A stretch of DNA of 15,820 nucleotides from Anaerolineales bacterium UBA3001 (lineage in GTDB: Bacteria; Chloroflexota; Anaerolineae; Anaerolineales; UBA11657), in NCBI GenBank assembly GCA_002346435.1, contig DDZT01000071.1, forward strand, positions 1 through 15,820, given 5' to 3'. Below the pieces are notes generated by a model. That model had not been told where the DNA came from. It searched no databases and was given only the letters and a program-made list of their open reading frames with translations. The position numbers and the translations under genes were made by a program. How positions within the stretch are numbered: position 1 is the stretch's first letter; every line of letters begins with the position of its first letter. Below, piece after piece: positions 7,617 through 15,820 of the stretch.

Positions 7617-8288
7617 ATGAACCAATCAAGAGGTCCAAATCAAGCTCCCAAAGCACAGCCTAGCGCTGCTCGATGGATTGTGACTGCAGTAGCTGCAATC
7701 GCACTGATCATCCTGATATTCGCATTATTACAAACTCAATCAAATGAAGAAAATTTACCGGAGGAATCTTTGATGTCCAACAATAAAGAATGGTCTAGTC
7801 CACCAAAAATGACTATTGACGAGCAAAATGAATATACCGCTGTTATAGAAACCGATTTAGGCAATATTGTCTTACGCCTTTTTGCTAATGAATCACCTAT
7901 AACTGTCAACAACTTCGTGTTTCTAACACAGGAAGGCTATTATGATGGAGTTATGTTTCATCGCGTGATTCATGATTTCATGGTACAGGGTGGTGATCCA
8001 ACTGGAACTGGTTCTGGAGGCCCTGGTTATATGTTCGAAGATGAAGTAGACAATGGACTTAAGTTTGACAAACCCGGACTTTTAGCAATGGCTAATGCAG
8101 GACCCGGAACTAATGGGAGTCAGTTCTTCATCACTCATGTACCTACACCACATTTAACCGGCAATCACACTATATTTGGAGAGGTAATCGAAGGTATGGA
8201 TACCGTATTTGCAATACCTGAACGTAACCCACAAAGGGCACAAGATAGTGGTGTAATTATGAGGAAGGTAACGATAAAAATCGATTAA
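7617..8288 (+). CDS. Membrane-anchored cyclophilin-type peptidyl-prolyl cis-trans isomerase
   Basis: The 223-residue protein has one N-terminal membrane helix (about 20-40), a linker rich in Asn, Glu and Ser, and a cyclophilin domain from about 72 to the end. Active-site motifs are intact: FHRVIHDFMVQGGDP (114-128, with the catalytic Arg116), QFFIT (169-173) and TGNHTIFG (181-188, with the binding-pocket His184). The position matching human CypA Trp121 is His179, common variation in bacterial forms that usually lowers cyclosporin binding. It speeds proline isomerisation during folding, and the anchor suggests action on the outer side of the membrane. The residue after the helix is Gln, not a lipobox Cys, so it is a signal anchor and not a lipoprotein. 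The start is supported by an AAGGAAA ribosome-binding site about 7-10 bases upstream. It lies 71 bases after the glycosyltransferase and may help fold secreted products. Confidence 0.92.
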   Translation: MNQSRGPNQAPKAQPSAARWIVTAVAAIALIILIFALLQTQSNEENLPEESLMSNNKEWSSPPKMTIDEQNEYTAVIETDLGNIVLRLFANESPITVNNFVFLTQEGYYDGVMFHRVIHDFMVQGGDPTGTGSGGPGYMFEDEVDNGLKFDKPGLLAMANAGPGTNGSQFFITHVPTPHLTGNHTIFGEVIEGMDTVFAIPERNPQRAQDSGVIMRKVTIKID

Positions 8289-8351
8289 TGTCTTGTTGAT
8301 AAAACAACCAATCTTTGTATCTGGTACTGATAAACACTGCGACCAATAAAC

Positions 8352-9092
8352 ATGAAAACCGCAATCGTGCTACCCACCTATAACGAATCCCAAAACATCG
8401 AGGGCATGATCGCTGCATTATTAGATCTAGAAATTGGCCATATCCATGTGCTTATAGTAGATGACAACTCTCCGGATGGTACTGGAGAAATTGCAGATCA
8501 ACTGGCAGAACAATTCCCAGAACAAGTAGAAGTAATGCATCGAATTGGCGAACGCGGTTTAGGTAGTGCATATATTGCAGGATTTAAGCATGTGCTTGAG
8601 ACGGACGCAGATGCCGTAGTCCAAATGGATTCGGACTTTTCGCACTCACCACGCTATTTGCCAGAGATGCTAACAAGTTTGAGGGAAAGTGATGTAGTAG
8701 TAGGTTCACGCTATGTTACCGGAGGTCGGTTGGACGAACATTGGGGCTTGGGACGCCGTTTATTGAGTGTATTTGCTAACAGTATATATACTCGTCTAAT
8801 ATTGGGTCTACATGTACGGGATGTGACTGCCGGCTTCAAGATATGGCGACGCGGTACACTACAAGGAATTGGTCTACATCGTGTACGTTCAAATGGTTAT
8901 GTTTTTCAAGTAGAAATGGCTTATCTGTCCGAAAAGTTAGGGTATCAAGTGAAAGAGATTCCTATATATTTCGAAGACCGACGCATAGGACGCTCTAAAA
9001 TGTCACAAAAAATTAAATTGGAGGCCGTGTGGCGCACCTTACAGGTAGCTCAAAGACACCGTCGGTTAACACAGGCTGACCGTCAGAAGTGA
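8352..9092 (+). CDS. Dpm1-like GT2 polyprenyl-phosphate sugar (mannose) synthase
   Basis: The 246-residue soluble enzyme belongs to glycosyltransferase family 2, close to dolichol/polyprenol-phosphate mannose synthase. It has PTYNE (8-12), DDNSPDGT (37-44) for nucleotide binding, the DSD metal motif (93-95), VVGSRY (116-121), DVTAGFK (157-163) and the C-terminal RRIGRSKMS (210-218), all typical of Dpm1-like proteins. It would transfer a sugar, most likely mannose from GDP-mannose, to a polyprenyl-phosphate on the cytoplasmic side. It ends without membrane helices, unlike GT2 proteins that carry their own anchor or GtrA domain. The stop overlaps the next gene's GTG start by 4 bases (GTGA at 9089-9092), so the two products are made together. 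The sugar is inferred from family resemblance; glucose or GlcNAc-using relatives look alike. No clear Shine-Dalgarno precedes the ATG. Confidence 0.9.
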   Translation: MKTAIVLPTYNESQNIEGMIAALLDLEIGHIHVLIVDDNSPDGTGEIADQLAEQFPEQVEVMHRIGERGLGSAYIAGFKHVLETDADAVVQMDSDFSHSPRYLPEMLTSLRESDVVVGSRYVTGGRLDEHWGLGRRLLSVFANSIYTRLILGLHVRDVTAGFKIWRRGTLQGIGLHRVRSNGYVFQVEMAYLSEKLGYQVKEIPIYFEDRRIGRSKMSQKIKLEAVWRTLQVAQRHRRLTQADRQK

Positions 9093-12000
9093 AGTCTAAC
9101 AAATTCTTTAGTAATTTAATCGTACCTCTGGCTTTAATACTGCCCCCTCTGTTATTATTGGCTAGTGTAACTATAGGTAACAAAACAATAATACCTACAG
9201 ATAATTTGGTGCAATTTGAGCCTTGGAAAGCTGCCGCTGCTAGTTCTTTGATACAAGCCCCTCAAACCCCTTACAACGCCCTGCTTTCTGATCTAGTGCT
9301 AGAAAACTACGCATGGAAACGTTTCATAAACCATGCTATTGAAACACGACAAATACCATTATGGAATCCTTACTTGTTTGCTGGCACACCATTTCTTGGC
9401 AATGGCCAGCATTCCATGTTCTATCCATTCAGCGTATTTTTCTACTTCTTACCACTCGCGAAAGCATACGGTTGGTTTATTCTTTCACAATATGTCTTAG
9501 CTGGCATCAATATGTACCTATTTGCCCGAACGCTACAGATTGGGCGCTGGGGTTCATTAATCGGTGCGGCCATCTACCAAATTAGCTTATTCATGATAGT
9601 AAGTGCTGTATTTCCTATGATAATAGCGGGTGCGGTATGGCTCCCTATGATATTGGTCGCAGTGGGAGGACTAATACATCAAAAAACACTTTTTAGGAAA
9701 TATTCGTTTATACCCTGGATTTCTTTAGGCGCAATATCAATAAGCCTCCAGCTATTAGCTGGACACCCGGAAATTGTCGCCTACTCGCTACTAATAGCAA
9801 GCTTATATGCAGCCTGGCATTCATTGAAATTAATCATTAGTGACCATAGAGAAGATCTTCTACGGATTATATTTCATATGGGCTTAATGATAATTTTGGG
9901 CCTTCTACTGGGTGCTGTACAGCTATTTCCATTATTGGAAGCAGCTTCCAATAATTTTCGTGTGGATACAGCAAGCCTGACAGAAGTGCGTGAATGGGGC
10001 TACCCTGTCAGAAGACTAGTAACACTATTAATACCAAATTTCTTTGGCAATCCTACCCACCACGCCTATTTTGACTGGTTCACTCAAGATTGGACACCAG
10101 TTCGCATCAATGCTCTAGGAGAGAAAATTGCCACGATCGACTGGGGTATGAAAAATTATGTTGAGGGCGGAATGTACGTGGGCATACTGCCCCTTTTATT
10201 AACAATAGTAACATTTGCTAAACACTTTTATAAAAGAAACATTCAGTCAAGCAAACGCTCAGATATTGGGTTCTTTTTTGTGCTATCTGCGCTAAGTTTA
10301 GCTTTTGTGTTTGGCACACCACTGTACGCATTGATTTATTACCTACCAGGCTTGGGTCAACTACATTCGCCCTTTCGTTGGGTTTGGCCTTTGAGTATAT
10401 GTTTAGCTACATTGGCAGCCTATGGCAGTAACGAAATAATTCAATCCAAACACTCTGACAAAAAAGTCGTCTATCTTCTTCTAGCTCGAATTTCTATGTG
10501 GATTGGATCTATAGTGACAATTGGGGTTTTTCTGTGTTACATGTTTTTTAACTCGTTCGAACCATTATTCGAACAAGCTTTATGGAATCTGGCAAAAGCA
10601 AGCAATTCCTTCGCCAACGCACGTATGTTTTTCTCCTACCAATCCCGTTGGGTATTGCAATTTGGAATAATATTGAGTCTTAGCGGATTCGTTCTGTGGA
10701 AAACCATTAAATCAAAATATAGAATGTGGAAGTACAGTCTATGGTTGATTATTGTAGCGGATCTATTTTTAGCAGGTCAAGGATTTAACCCTAGCAGCAA
10801 TCCTAAAATACTCGATTACAAACCACCAATAATAGAATTTTTGCACGAGGATGAAAGCCACTGGCGCTTTACCACCTATGATCCAAGTGGGAGCAAGACC
10901 CTTAACGCTAATGCAGGTTGGTTATTCGACGTAGAAGATGTGCGCGGTTATGACTCTATAATACCTGCCCAGTATGTTGATTATATGCAAATGATTGAGC
11001 CGCAGAATGAACTGCAATATAATCGTATCTCCCCAATCACCACCTGGCAGGGACTACACTCTCCATTACTTGATTTGTTGAATGTCAAGTATGTCATTAG
11101 TGAGGAAAAGATCAATAGTACAGAGAAGTTTGAATTAGTGTATGAAGGGGAAGCACTAGTATATGAAAACCAACAGGTAATGCCACGTGCCTATACACTT
11201 CCCGCTAGTTGCATCACTACAACCAATGATCTGCAATCTACTCTACAAGAAATTAACCCGCACCATGTCATAGTTTTAGATACACAGGACATTTCTAATT
11301 CCCACTCGCTAACCGCAGCGGCAACATGTCAGATAAAGCCTGCGCAAATAACTTCGTCACGACTTAATGAAGTGCAAATTGAGGCGCAACTATACCAGCC
11401 TGGATATCTGGTGTTGACAGATTCATACTCCGCTGGATGGCAAGTCTTTGTGCAAAGTGAAGTAAACGAGGTAGAGACTAGAGTCGAACTAATAAGAGCC
11501 AATGGTAACTTCCGAGCATTATACTTAGAGCAAGGTAAAAACTATGTGCGCTTCAATTATAGTCCGCTCTCCTTTAGACTAGGCGGTGTAATATCAACAA
11601 TATCCATTGCTACATTGTTGATATTTGGAACCATCTGGCTATGGCAAGTCTTCTATAAAGATAAAAAGACATCATCAGAGGCAAGTACCGTCGCTAAAAA
11701 CAGTCTAGCACCTATGGGATTCAATCTACTAAACCGCAGTATAGATTTCATTTTTGCGATGTTCTATCTGCGCATACTAGGACCCGGTGAATCTGGCAAT
11801 TACGCAACTGCCATAGTAATTATTGGCTGGTTTGAAATCTGGACTAATTTTGGTCTCAACACTTGGTTAACTCGTGAAGCTTCAAGAAATCTCGACTCTA
11901 TAAACCAATATCTATCTAACAGCACTATCTTCCGGCTAGCACTAGGATTATTAACCATGCCACTATTTCTTGGAGCTATAGTTATCTACCAAAGAAATAC

Positions 12001-13174
12001 CGGTTTGCTAGGTAGCGACACTGTGTTAGCAATAATCCTCCTTGCTATAGGTATGCTATTTTCTTCGATTTCAACGGGTTTGACATCCGTATTCTATGCT
12101 TATGAAAAAGCTGAGTACCCCGCAGCTGTTAGTAGTTTCAGTACTATTCTGAAAGTAGCCCTAGGATTAATTGCACTAATTCTAGGATATGGTTTTGTTG
12201 GCCTTGCTGGTGTGAGCATAGTAGTAAATATAATCACGATGCTTACACTATTAGTGTTAGTAAGAAGATTGTTCTTCAAACCTCATCCTGAATTCAATGT
12301 AAAACTACAACGACGTATGTCTACGGATTCCTTTCCTTTAATGCTTAACCATCTACTAGCAACCCTATTTTTCAAGATAGATATACCTATGATCCGCACT
12401 ATGCGTGGTCAAGCTGAAGTCGGACGCTATAGTACTTCCTACAAATTCATTGAAGCTTTCAATATAATTCCTGCATTTTTCACTTTTGCACTATTCCCAT
12501 TAATGAGCCGGCAAGCTAAGGATGACCAGGAAGCATTAACTAGAACCTACTATTTAGCTATCAAATTGCTTTTTGCCGTAGCATTACCGCTGGCATTAAC
12601 AACTAGCTTTCTAGCTACACCTTTAGTACGTATTCTAGGTGGGGAAGATTTTCTCCCACAAGGGGCAATAGCATTACAATTGATGATATGGTCAATCCCA
12701 TTTGGATGGATCAATAGTGTGACTAACTATCTTTTAGTTGCTATTGATCAAGTACGAACAATAACACGGTCATTTGTAATTGCCACTGTTCTTAACATTG
12801 TGGTAAATACTATCTTCATCCCAATATTTGGATTTCGAGCAGCAGCGATATCAACTATTTTGTCAGAAATCATACTGGGTGCTCTATTCCAATGGACTCT
12901 GTATCGTAATTTAAATCGTACGCCATGGATACAATTGTTCGGAAAAATAATCGCTTCTGCAGCTTTGATGGGTGTAATAACATGGATAGGCTTACAGTGG
13001 AGCATATTCTTGGGATTAATGTTAGGTATATGTGCTTATCTAGTCACTATCATTTACATTGGGGCTTTTAATTCTCGAGAGATAAGTATAATCGTGGATT
13101 TGATGCCAGAATCAATCAAGCATCGTATTAGTAGAGCAATGCAAAATAACAGTAAAGACAATTATCTTAGTTGA
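9089..13174 (+). CDS. Fusion of YfhO-type membrane glycosyltransferase and Wzx-like flippase
   Basis: The unbroken 1361-residue frame joins two complete membrane proteins. Residues 1-855 resemble YfhO-family GT-C enzymes: an N-terminal helix, IIPTDNLVQFEPW (33-46) with the likely catalytic Asp38, and PLWNPYLFAGTPF (90-102). Many helices follow to about 560, then an outer domain with PGYLVLTDSYSAGW (771-784), and a closing helix (832-853). A charged linker (857-865) leads to residues 866-1340, which look like a full oligosaccharide flippase of the MOP superfamily. That half opens with VAKNSLAPMGFNLLNRSID, then YLRILGPGESG near 893-903, and has about 12 helices. The start is GTG, overlapping the GT2 stop. 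A Met at residue 876 (11714) could be an internal start but has no ribosome-binding site. A single chain that flips a lipid-linked sugar and transfers it outside is the natural reading; the sugar and acceptor are unknown. The tail overlaps the region before asnS. Confidence 0.88.
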   Translation: MKSNKFFSNLIVPLALILPPLLLLASVTIGNKTIIPTDNLVQFEPWKAAAASSLIQAPQTPYNALLSDLVLENYAWKRFINHAIETRQIPLWNPYLFAGTPFLGNGQHSMFYPFSVFFYFLPLAKAYGWFILSQYVLAGINMYLFARTLQIGRWGSLIGAAIYQISLFMIVSAVFPMIIAGAVWLPMILVAVGGLIHQKTLFRKYSFIPWISLGAISISLQLLAGHPEIVAYSLLIASLYAAWHSLKLIISDHREDLLRIIFHMGLMIILGLLLGAVQLFPLLEAASNNFRVDTASLTEVREWGYPVRRLVTLLIPNFFGNPTHHAYFDWFTQDWTPVRINALGEKIATIDWGMKNYVEGGMYVGILPLLLTIVTFAKHFYKRNIQSSKRSDIGFFFVLSALSLAFVFGTPLYALIYYLPGLGQLHSPFRWVWPLSICLATLAAYGSNEIIQSKHSDKKVVYLLLARISMWIGSIVTIGVFLCYMFFNSFEPLFEQALWNLAKASNSFANARMFFSYQSRWVLQFGIILSLSGFVLWKTIKSKYRMWKYSLWLIIVADLFLAGQGFNPSSNPKILDYKPPIIEFLHEDESHWRFTTYDPSGSKTLNANAGWLFDVEDVRGYDSIIPAQYVDYMQMIEPQNELQYNRISPITTWQGLHSPLLDLLNVKYVISEEKINSTEKFELVYEGEALVYENQQVMPRAYTLPASCITTTNDLQSTLQEINPHHVIVLDTQDISNSHSLTAAATCQIKPAQITSSRLNEVQIEAQLYQPGYLVLTDSYSAGWQVFVQSEVNEVETRVELIRANGNFRALYLEQGKNYVRFNYSPLSFRLGGVISTISIATLLIFGTIWLWQVFYKDKKTSSEASTVAKNSLAPMGFNLLNRSIDFIFAMFYLRILGPGESGNYATAIVIIGWFEIWTNFGLNTWLTREASRNLDSINQYLSNSTIFRLALGLLTMPLFLGAIVIYQRNTGLLGSDTVLAIILLAIGMLFSSISTGLTSVFYAYEKAEYPAAVSSFSTILKVALGLIALILGYGFVGLAGVSIVVNIITMLTLLVLVRRLFFKPHPEFNVKLQRRMSTDSFPLMLNHLLATLFFKIDIPMIRTMRGQAEVGRYSTSYKFIEAFNIIPAFFTFALFPLMSRQAKDDQEALTRTYYLAIKLLFAVALPLALTTSFLATPLVRILGGEDFLPQGAIALQLMIWSIPFGWINSVTNYLLVAIDQVRTITRSFVIATVLNIVVNTIFIPIFGFRAAAISTILSEIILGALFQWTLYRNLNRTPWIQLFGKIIASAALMGVITWIGLQWSIFLGLMLGICAYLVTIIYIGAFNSREISIIVDLMPESIKHRISRAMQNNSKDNYLS

Positions 13175-13179
13175 CCTGT

Positions 13180-13183
13180 GAGG
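13180..13183 (+). promoter_or_regulatory. Ribosome-binding site that fixes the asnS start
   Basis: GAGG lies 8 bases before the ATG at 13192. An in-frame TTG at 13171, which overlaps the stop of the fusion gene, has no such site in front of it, so the ATG is chosen. Confidence 0.6.
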
Positions 13184-13191
13184 TTACATTT

Positions 13192-14523
13192 ATGATTATA
13201 AGAATTGAAAACATTGCCGACTATGTGGACCAAACAATTACCATGCAAGGCTGGATATATGCCAAGACTGGTAAAGGGAAATTACACTTTATTCAATTGA
13301 GAGATGGCACTGGGATTGCTCAATGCGTAGTTTTCCAAAAGGAAGTGAGTGAGGAAGTTTTTGATGTAACTCAACAGCTGACTCAAGAATCATCTGTTTT
13401 GTTAACTGGCACAGTTCGAAAAGATGAACGAGCACCGGGTGTTCCAGGCGGATACGAAGTAGGAGTAACCGATATACAAGTAATACAGTCAGTCAATGAA
13501 TATCCTATTACACCTAAAGAACATGGTGTTGAATTCTTGCTAGACCGGAGACACTTGTGGATTCGTTCATCACGCCAATGGGCTATCTTACGAATTCGAG
13601 CATGCATTATGCGTTCGATCAGAGAATGGTTAGATGAAAATGGATTTCTTGAGATGACAACACCTGTCATCACGCCAGCTGCAGTTGAAGGAACATCCAC
13701 TTTGTTTGAAATTGACTACTTTGATAAAACTGCATACTTATGTCAAACTGGTCAACTCTACAATGAGGCCAATATTGCAGCATTTGGCAAGGTGTATGCA
13801 TTTGGTCCAACTTTCCGAGCTGAAAAATCAAAAACTCGCAGACATTTAACAGAATTTTGGATGGTCGAACCCGAGATAGCATATTGTGATTTAGGTCAAT
13901 TATTAGAAATAGAGGAACAATTTGTCAGTCATATTGTCCAATCTTGTCTGAAAAAATGCAGTGCTGAACTAGCACTTCTTGGTCGAGATATAAGTATGCT
14001 CAGCAATATCAAACCGCCTTTTCCTCGTATTACTTATGATAATGCAATTGAACGATTAATCGATCTCAAAAACGAGACGGATGATCCAGAACAAAAATCT
14101 CTGATTGATATCGAATGGGGCGATGACTTTGGTGCTCCTCACGAAACTGCACTTACACAAATGTTTGATAAACCTGTGTTCATTACACATTATCCTACAC
14201 AAGTAAAGGCGTTTTACATGCCAGTACTAGAAAATCGACCAGAGGTTTGCTGCTCCGCTGATCTGTTAGCTCCTGAAGGTTATGGGGAAATTATAGGAGG
14301 ATCAGAGCGAATACACGATCACGACACGCTAGTCAATCGAATTAAAGAACATAATCTTCCAATTGAAACTTATGATTGGTATCTAGACTTACGCAAATAT
14401 GGCAGTGTGCCTCATTCTGGTTTCGGTTTAGGTATCGAGCGAACTGTGTCTTGGATATGTGGTATTGAACATATACGCGAAACAAGTCCATATCCTAGAA
14501 TGATAAATAGAGATAATCCATAA
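13192..14523 (+). CDS. asnS: Asparaginyl-tRNA synthetase
   Basis: This 443-residue class IIb aminoacyl-tRNA synthetase charges tRNA-Asn in the cytoplasm. An N-terminal OB fold that binds the anticodon (about 1-105, with MQGWIYAKTGKGKLHFIQLRDG-like strands) precedes the catalytic domain. The catalytic domain shows FLEMTTPVITPAAVEGTS (152-169), motif 2 around FRAEKS...RRHLTEFWMVEPE (209-228) and motif 3 GFGLGIERT (410-418). The end HIRETSPYPRM is the AsnRS form; archaeal-type AspRS reads differently there (FPRDRNRL-like). The length is normal. From memory the usual RETIPFPRM has changed to RETSPYPRM, a mild variation near the C-terminus. The start is the ATG with GAGG 8 bases upstream, 17 bases after the fusion gene's stop. 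Its place in the operon looks like co-transcription without a functional link to glycosylation. Confidence 0.93.
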   Translation: MIIRIENIADYVDQTITMQGWIYAKTGKGKLHFIQLRDGTGIAQCVVFQKEVSEEVFDVTQQLTQESSVLLTGTVRKDERAPGVPGGYEVGVTDIQVIQSVNEYPITPKEHGVEFLLDRRHLWIRSSRQWAILRIRACIMRSIREWLDENGFLEMTTPVITPAAVEGTSTLFEIDYFDKTAYLCQTGQLYNEANIAAFGKVYAFGPTFRAEKSKTRRHLTEFWMVEPEIAYCDLGQLLEIEEQFVSHIVQSCLKKCSAELALLGRDISMLSNIKPPFPRITYDNAIERLIDLKNETDDPEQKSLIDIEWGDDFGAPHETALTQMFDKPVFITHYPTQVKAFYMPVLENRPEVCCSADLLAPEGYGEIIGGSERIHDHDTLVNRIKEHNLPIETYDWYLDLRKYGSVPHSGFGLGIERTVSWICGIEHIRETSPYPRMINRDNP

Positions 14524-14556
14524 TTGGAATATATTTTGTCAAGAAGTATTTCCAAT
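14523..14556 (+). repeat. Inverted repeat between asnS and rtcB
   Basis: ATTGGAA (14523-14529) pairs with TTCCAAT (14550-14556) around a 20-base loop. It starts at the last base of the asnS stop codon. No T-run follows, so it is not a standard intrinsic terminator. It could be a weak RNA hairpin or an operator that regulates rtcB. Confidence 0.3.
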
Positions 14557-14566
14557 ATAGTAAGTT

Positions 14567-15712
14567 ATGCCCTATAGAACCCACGACACTATCCCTGTAT
14601 GGGGACAATTACAAGACAGTGCCCTCCAACAGATGAACAACTGCCTCAAGCATGATAAGGCAGTTTTAGCAGCTCTAATGGCGGATCATCATCATGGATA
14701 TGTACAACCTATTGGAGGAGTAATCGCATACCATGAAGCCGTATCTCCTGCAGGAGTGGGTTATGACATAGCTTGTGGCAACAAGGCAGTACGTCTAGAC
14801 ATTTCAGCAATAGAGGTGCGTAACAATATATCTACTATCATGAGTGATATCACTCGTGATATATCATTTGGGGTAGGAAGCAAGAATAAAAAACCAGTTG
14901 ATCACGCTATTTTCAATGATCCAATCTGGAAACTGGAACCCCTAATCAAATGGAAAAATCTAGCTATGTCACAATTAGGCAGCGTGGGAAGCGGCAATCA
15001 CTACGTCGATATCTTTGTCGATGAGCTAAATAGAGTGTGGGTAGGAGTACATTTTGGTTCCCGGGGATTGGGACACAGAATTGCCACCCATTTCATAAAA
15101 TCTGGTGGTGGCAAACCCAATGATGTCTCTCCTGTCGTGCTAAATGTAAACACTAATATTGGACAGGACTACCTCAAATCTATGTCCCTTGCAGGTAGAT
15201 ATGCATACGCTGGTCGTAATTGGGTATGCAGAAAAATTTCAACAATCTTAGGAGCAAACATCTTAGAAGAAGTTCACAATCACCACAACTTTGCATGGAA
15301 AGAACTTCACAACGACACGGAACTCTGGGTGGTACGTAAGGGTGCTACACCTGCTTATCCCAAGCAAAGAAGTTTTGTTGGAGGAAGCATGGGAGACACA
15401 TCAGTCATTATAGAAGGATTAGATTCTAATGAGAGCAAAAAGGCTATATACAGTACCATACACGGAGCTGGACGTATTATGTCTCGCACTGAAGCCGCTG
15501 GCAAGTACCGAAATGGGAAAAGAAGCGGTGGTAAGATTTCTCGGCAGATGATGTTAGACTGGATCGAAAGAGAAAACGTTGAACTACGAGGGGCTAATAC
15601 AGACGAATCTCCACATTGTTACCGCAGACTCACTCAAGTACTGAAGCATCACGCTCCAACTATTCGTGTTTTACATAAGCTGCAGCCTATAGGTGTAGCA
15701 ATGGCACATTAA
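14567..15712 (+). CDS. rtcB: RtcB family RNA ligase (short form)
   Basis: RtcB joins RNA ends carrying a 2',3'-cyclic or 3'-phosphate to a 5'-OH, using GTP and Mn2+; in bacteria it works in RNA repair. The 381-residue protein shows GVGYDIACGNKA (63-74) with metal ligands Asp67 and Cys70, GSVGSGNHYVD (138-148) with His145, VHFGSRGLGH (161-170), and VHNHHNFAWKE (236-246). It also has RKGATPA (257-263), GSMGDTSVI (273-281) and HGAGR (299-303), whose His299 matches the guanylated nucleophile. DESPHCYR (346-353) replaces the usual DEAP..YK. It is shorter than the E. coli (408) and archaeal (about 480) enzymes but keeps all core motifs. No rtcA or archease gene is seen beside it. There is no strong Shine-Dalgarno; TATAGT at 14556-14561 lies just before the ATG. 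Confidence 0.93.
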   Translation: MPYRTHDTIPVWGQLQDSALQQMNNCLKHDKAVLAALMADHHHGYVQPIGGVIAYHEAVSPAGVGYDIACGNKAVRLDISAIEVRNNISTIMSDITRDISFGVGSKNKKPVDHAIFNDPIWKLEPLIKWKNLAMSQLGSVGSGNHYVDIFVDELNRVWVGVHFGSRGLGHRIATHFIKSGGGKPNDVSPVVLNVNTNIGQDYLKSMSLAGRYAYAGRNWVCRKISTILGANILEEVHNHHNFAWKELHNDTELWVVRKGATPAYPKQRSFVGGSMGDTSVIIEGLDSNESKKAIYSTIHGAGRIMSRTEAAGKYRNGKRSGGKISRQMMLDWIERENVELRGANTDESPHCYRRLTQVLKHHAPTIRVLHKLQPIGVAMAH

Positions 15713-15753
15713 TCATAAGATTTTTGTTACAACTAAAATTTTGCCAAAACAAC

Positions 15754-15820
15754 ATGAAAACAAAACCTAAAATCATCCATCACTCACAGGAAGATCACCT
15801 AACATTTGCAAAACAATTGG
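15754..15820 (+). CDS. Start of a gene cut by the right edge, possibly tsaE
   Basis: From the ATG at 15754 the frame stays open for 22 codons to the window edge (MKTKPKIIHHSQEDHLTFAKQL). The pattern of a short strand, then HS-x-E, then a helix with A-x-x-L is like the N-terminus of TsaE. TsaE is the ATPase that supports t6A tRNA modification, and its Walker A would lie about 20 residues further on, outside the window. The match rests on very few residues. It lies 41 bases after rtcB on the same strand and would suit the tRNA-related neighbours. The ribosome-binding site is not obvious. Confidence 0.4.
   Translation, partial: MKTKPKIIHHSQEDHLTFAKQL

Noticed and set aside
8293..8307. TTGTT/AACAA repeat after the prolyl isomerase as a terminator
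   Set aside because: The stem has only five A/T-rich pairs and no T-run follows.
13171..13191. TTG at 13171 as the asnS start
   Set aside because: The ATG at 13192 has GAGG at a good distance and gives a normal AsnRS N-terminus.

Overview
The window looks like a chromosomal stretch of an AT-rich bacterium. The mix of genes (a PMT-type glycosyltransferase with C-terminal beta-domain repeats, a YfhO-type membrane glycosyltransferase, a paired ABC exporter, a Thermus-like AsnRS) suggests Chloroflexota, perhaps a marine SAR202-like or Dehalococcoidia-related lineage. That is inference from protein style only; no rRNA or tRNA gene is present to settle it. No phage, IS element, CRISPR array or tRNA was seen, and no gene-free gap exceeds 300 bases.

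Layout. 1-236 (-) is the start of a response regulator that runs off the left edge. A 196-base gap follows, with no recognisable gene. 433-753 (+) is a 106-residue protein I do not recognise. 835-1023 (+) is a remnant of homoserine dehydrogenase, cut off after about 54 recognisable residues. 1039-4642 (-) is a two-gene operon for a heterodimeric ABC exporter. It is transcribed from a compact divergent promoter region (about 4706-4764) that also serves the + strand.

From 4765 to the right edge everything is on the + strand. First come a 926-residue GT39/PMT-like glycosyltransferase and a membrane-anchored cyclophilin-type prolyl isomerase. Next are a Dpm1-like GT2 polyprenyl-phosphate sugar synthase (8352-9092) and, overlapping it by 4 bases, a 1361-residue protein. 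That protein fuses a YfhO-type membrane glycosyltransferase to a complete Wzx-like flippase. Then follow asparaginyl-tRNA synthetase, a short RtcB RNA ligase and the first 22 codons of a gene that may be tsaE.

How it fits together. The most interesting unit is 8352-13174. A GT2 enzyme would charge a polyprenyl-phosphate with a sugar inside the cell, the flippase half of the fusion would turn the lipid over, and the YfhO half would transfer the sugar outside. This parallels the known three-protein CsbB/GtcA/YfhO-type systems, but with the flippase and transferase joined in one chain and with a MOP-superfamily flippase instead of a GtcA-type one. The upstream PMT-like enzyme would also use a polyprenyl-phosphate sugar, so this region may be a small surface-glycosylation locus. 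The acceptors and sugars are unknown. The genes downstream (asnS, rtcB, possible tsaE) belong to translation and RNA repair and appear to be co-transcribed passengers.
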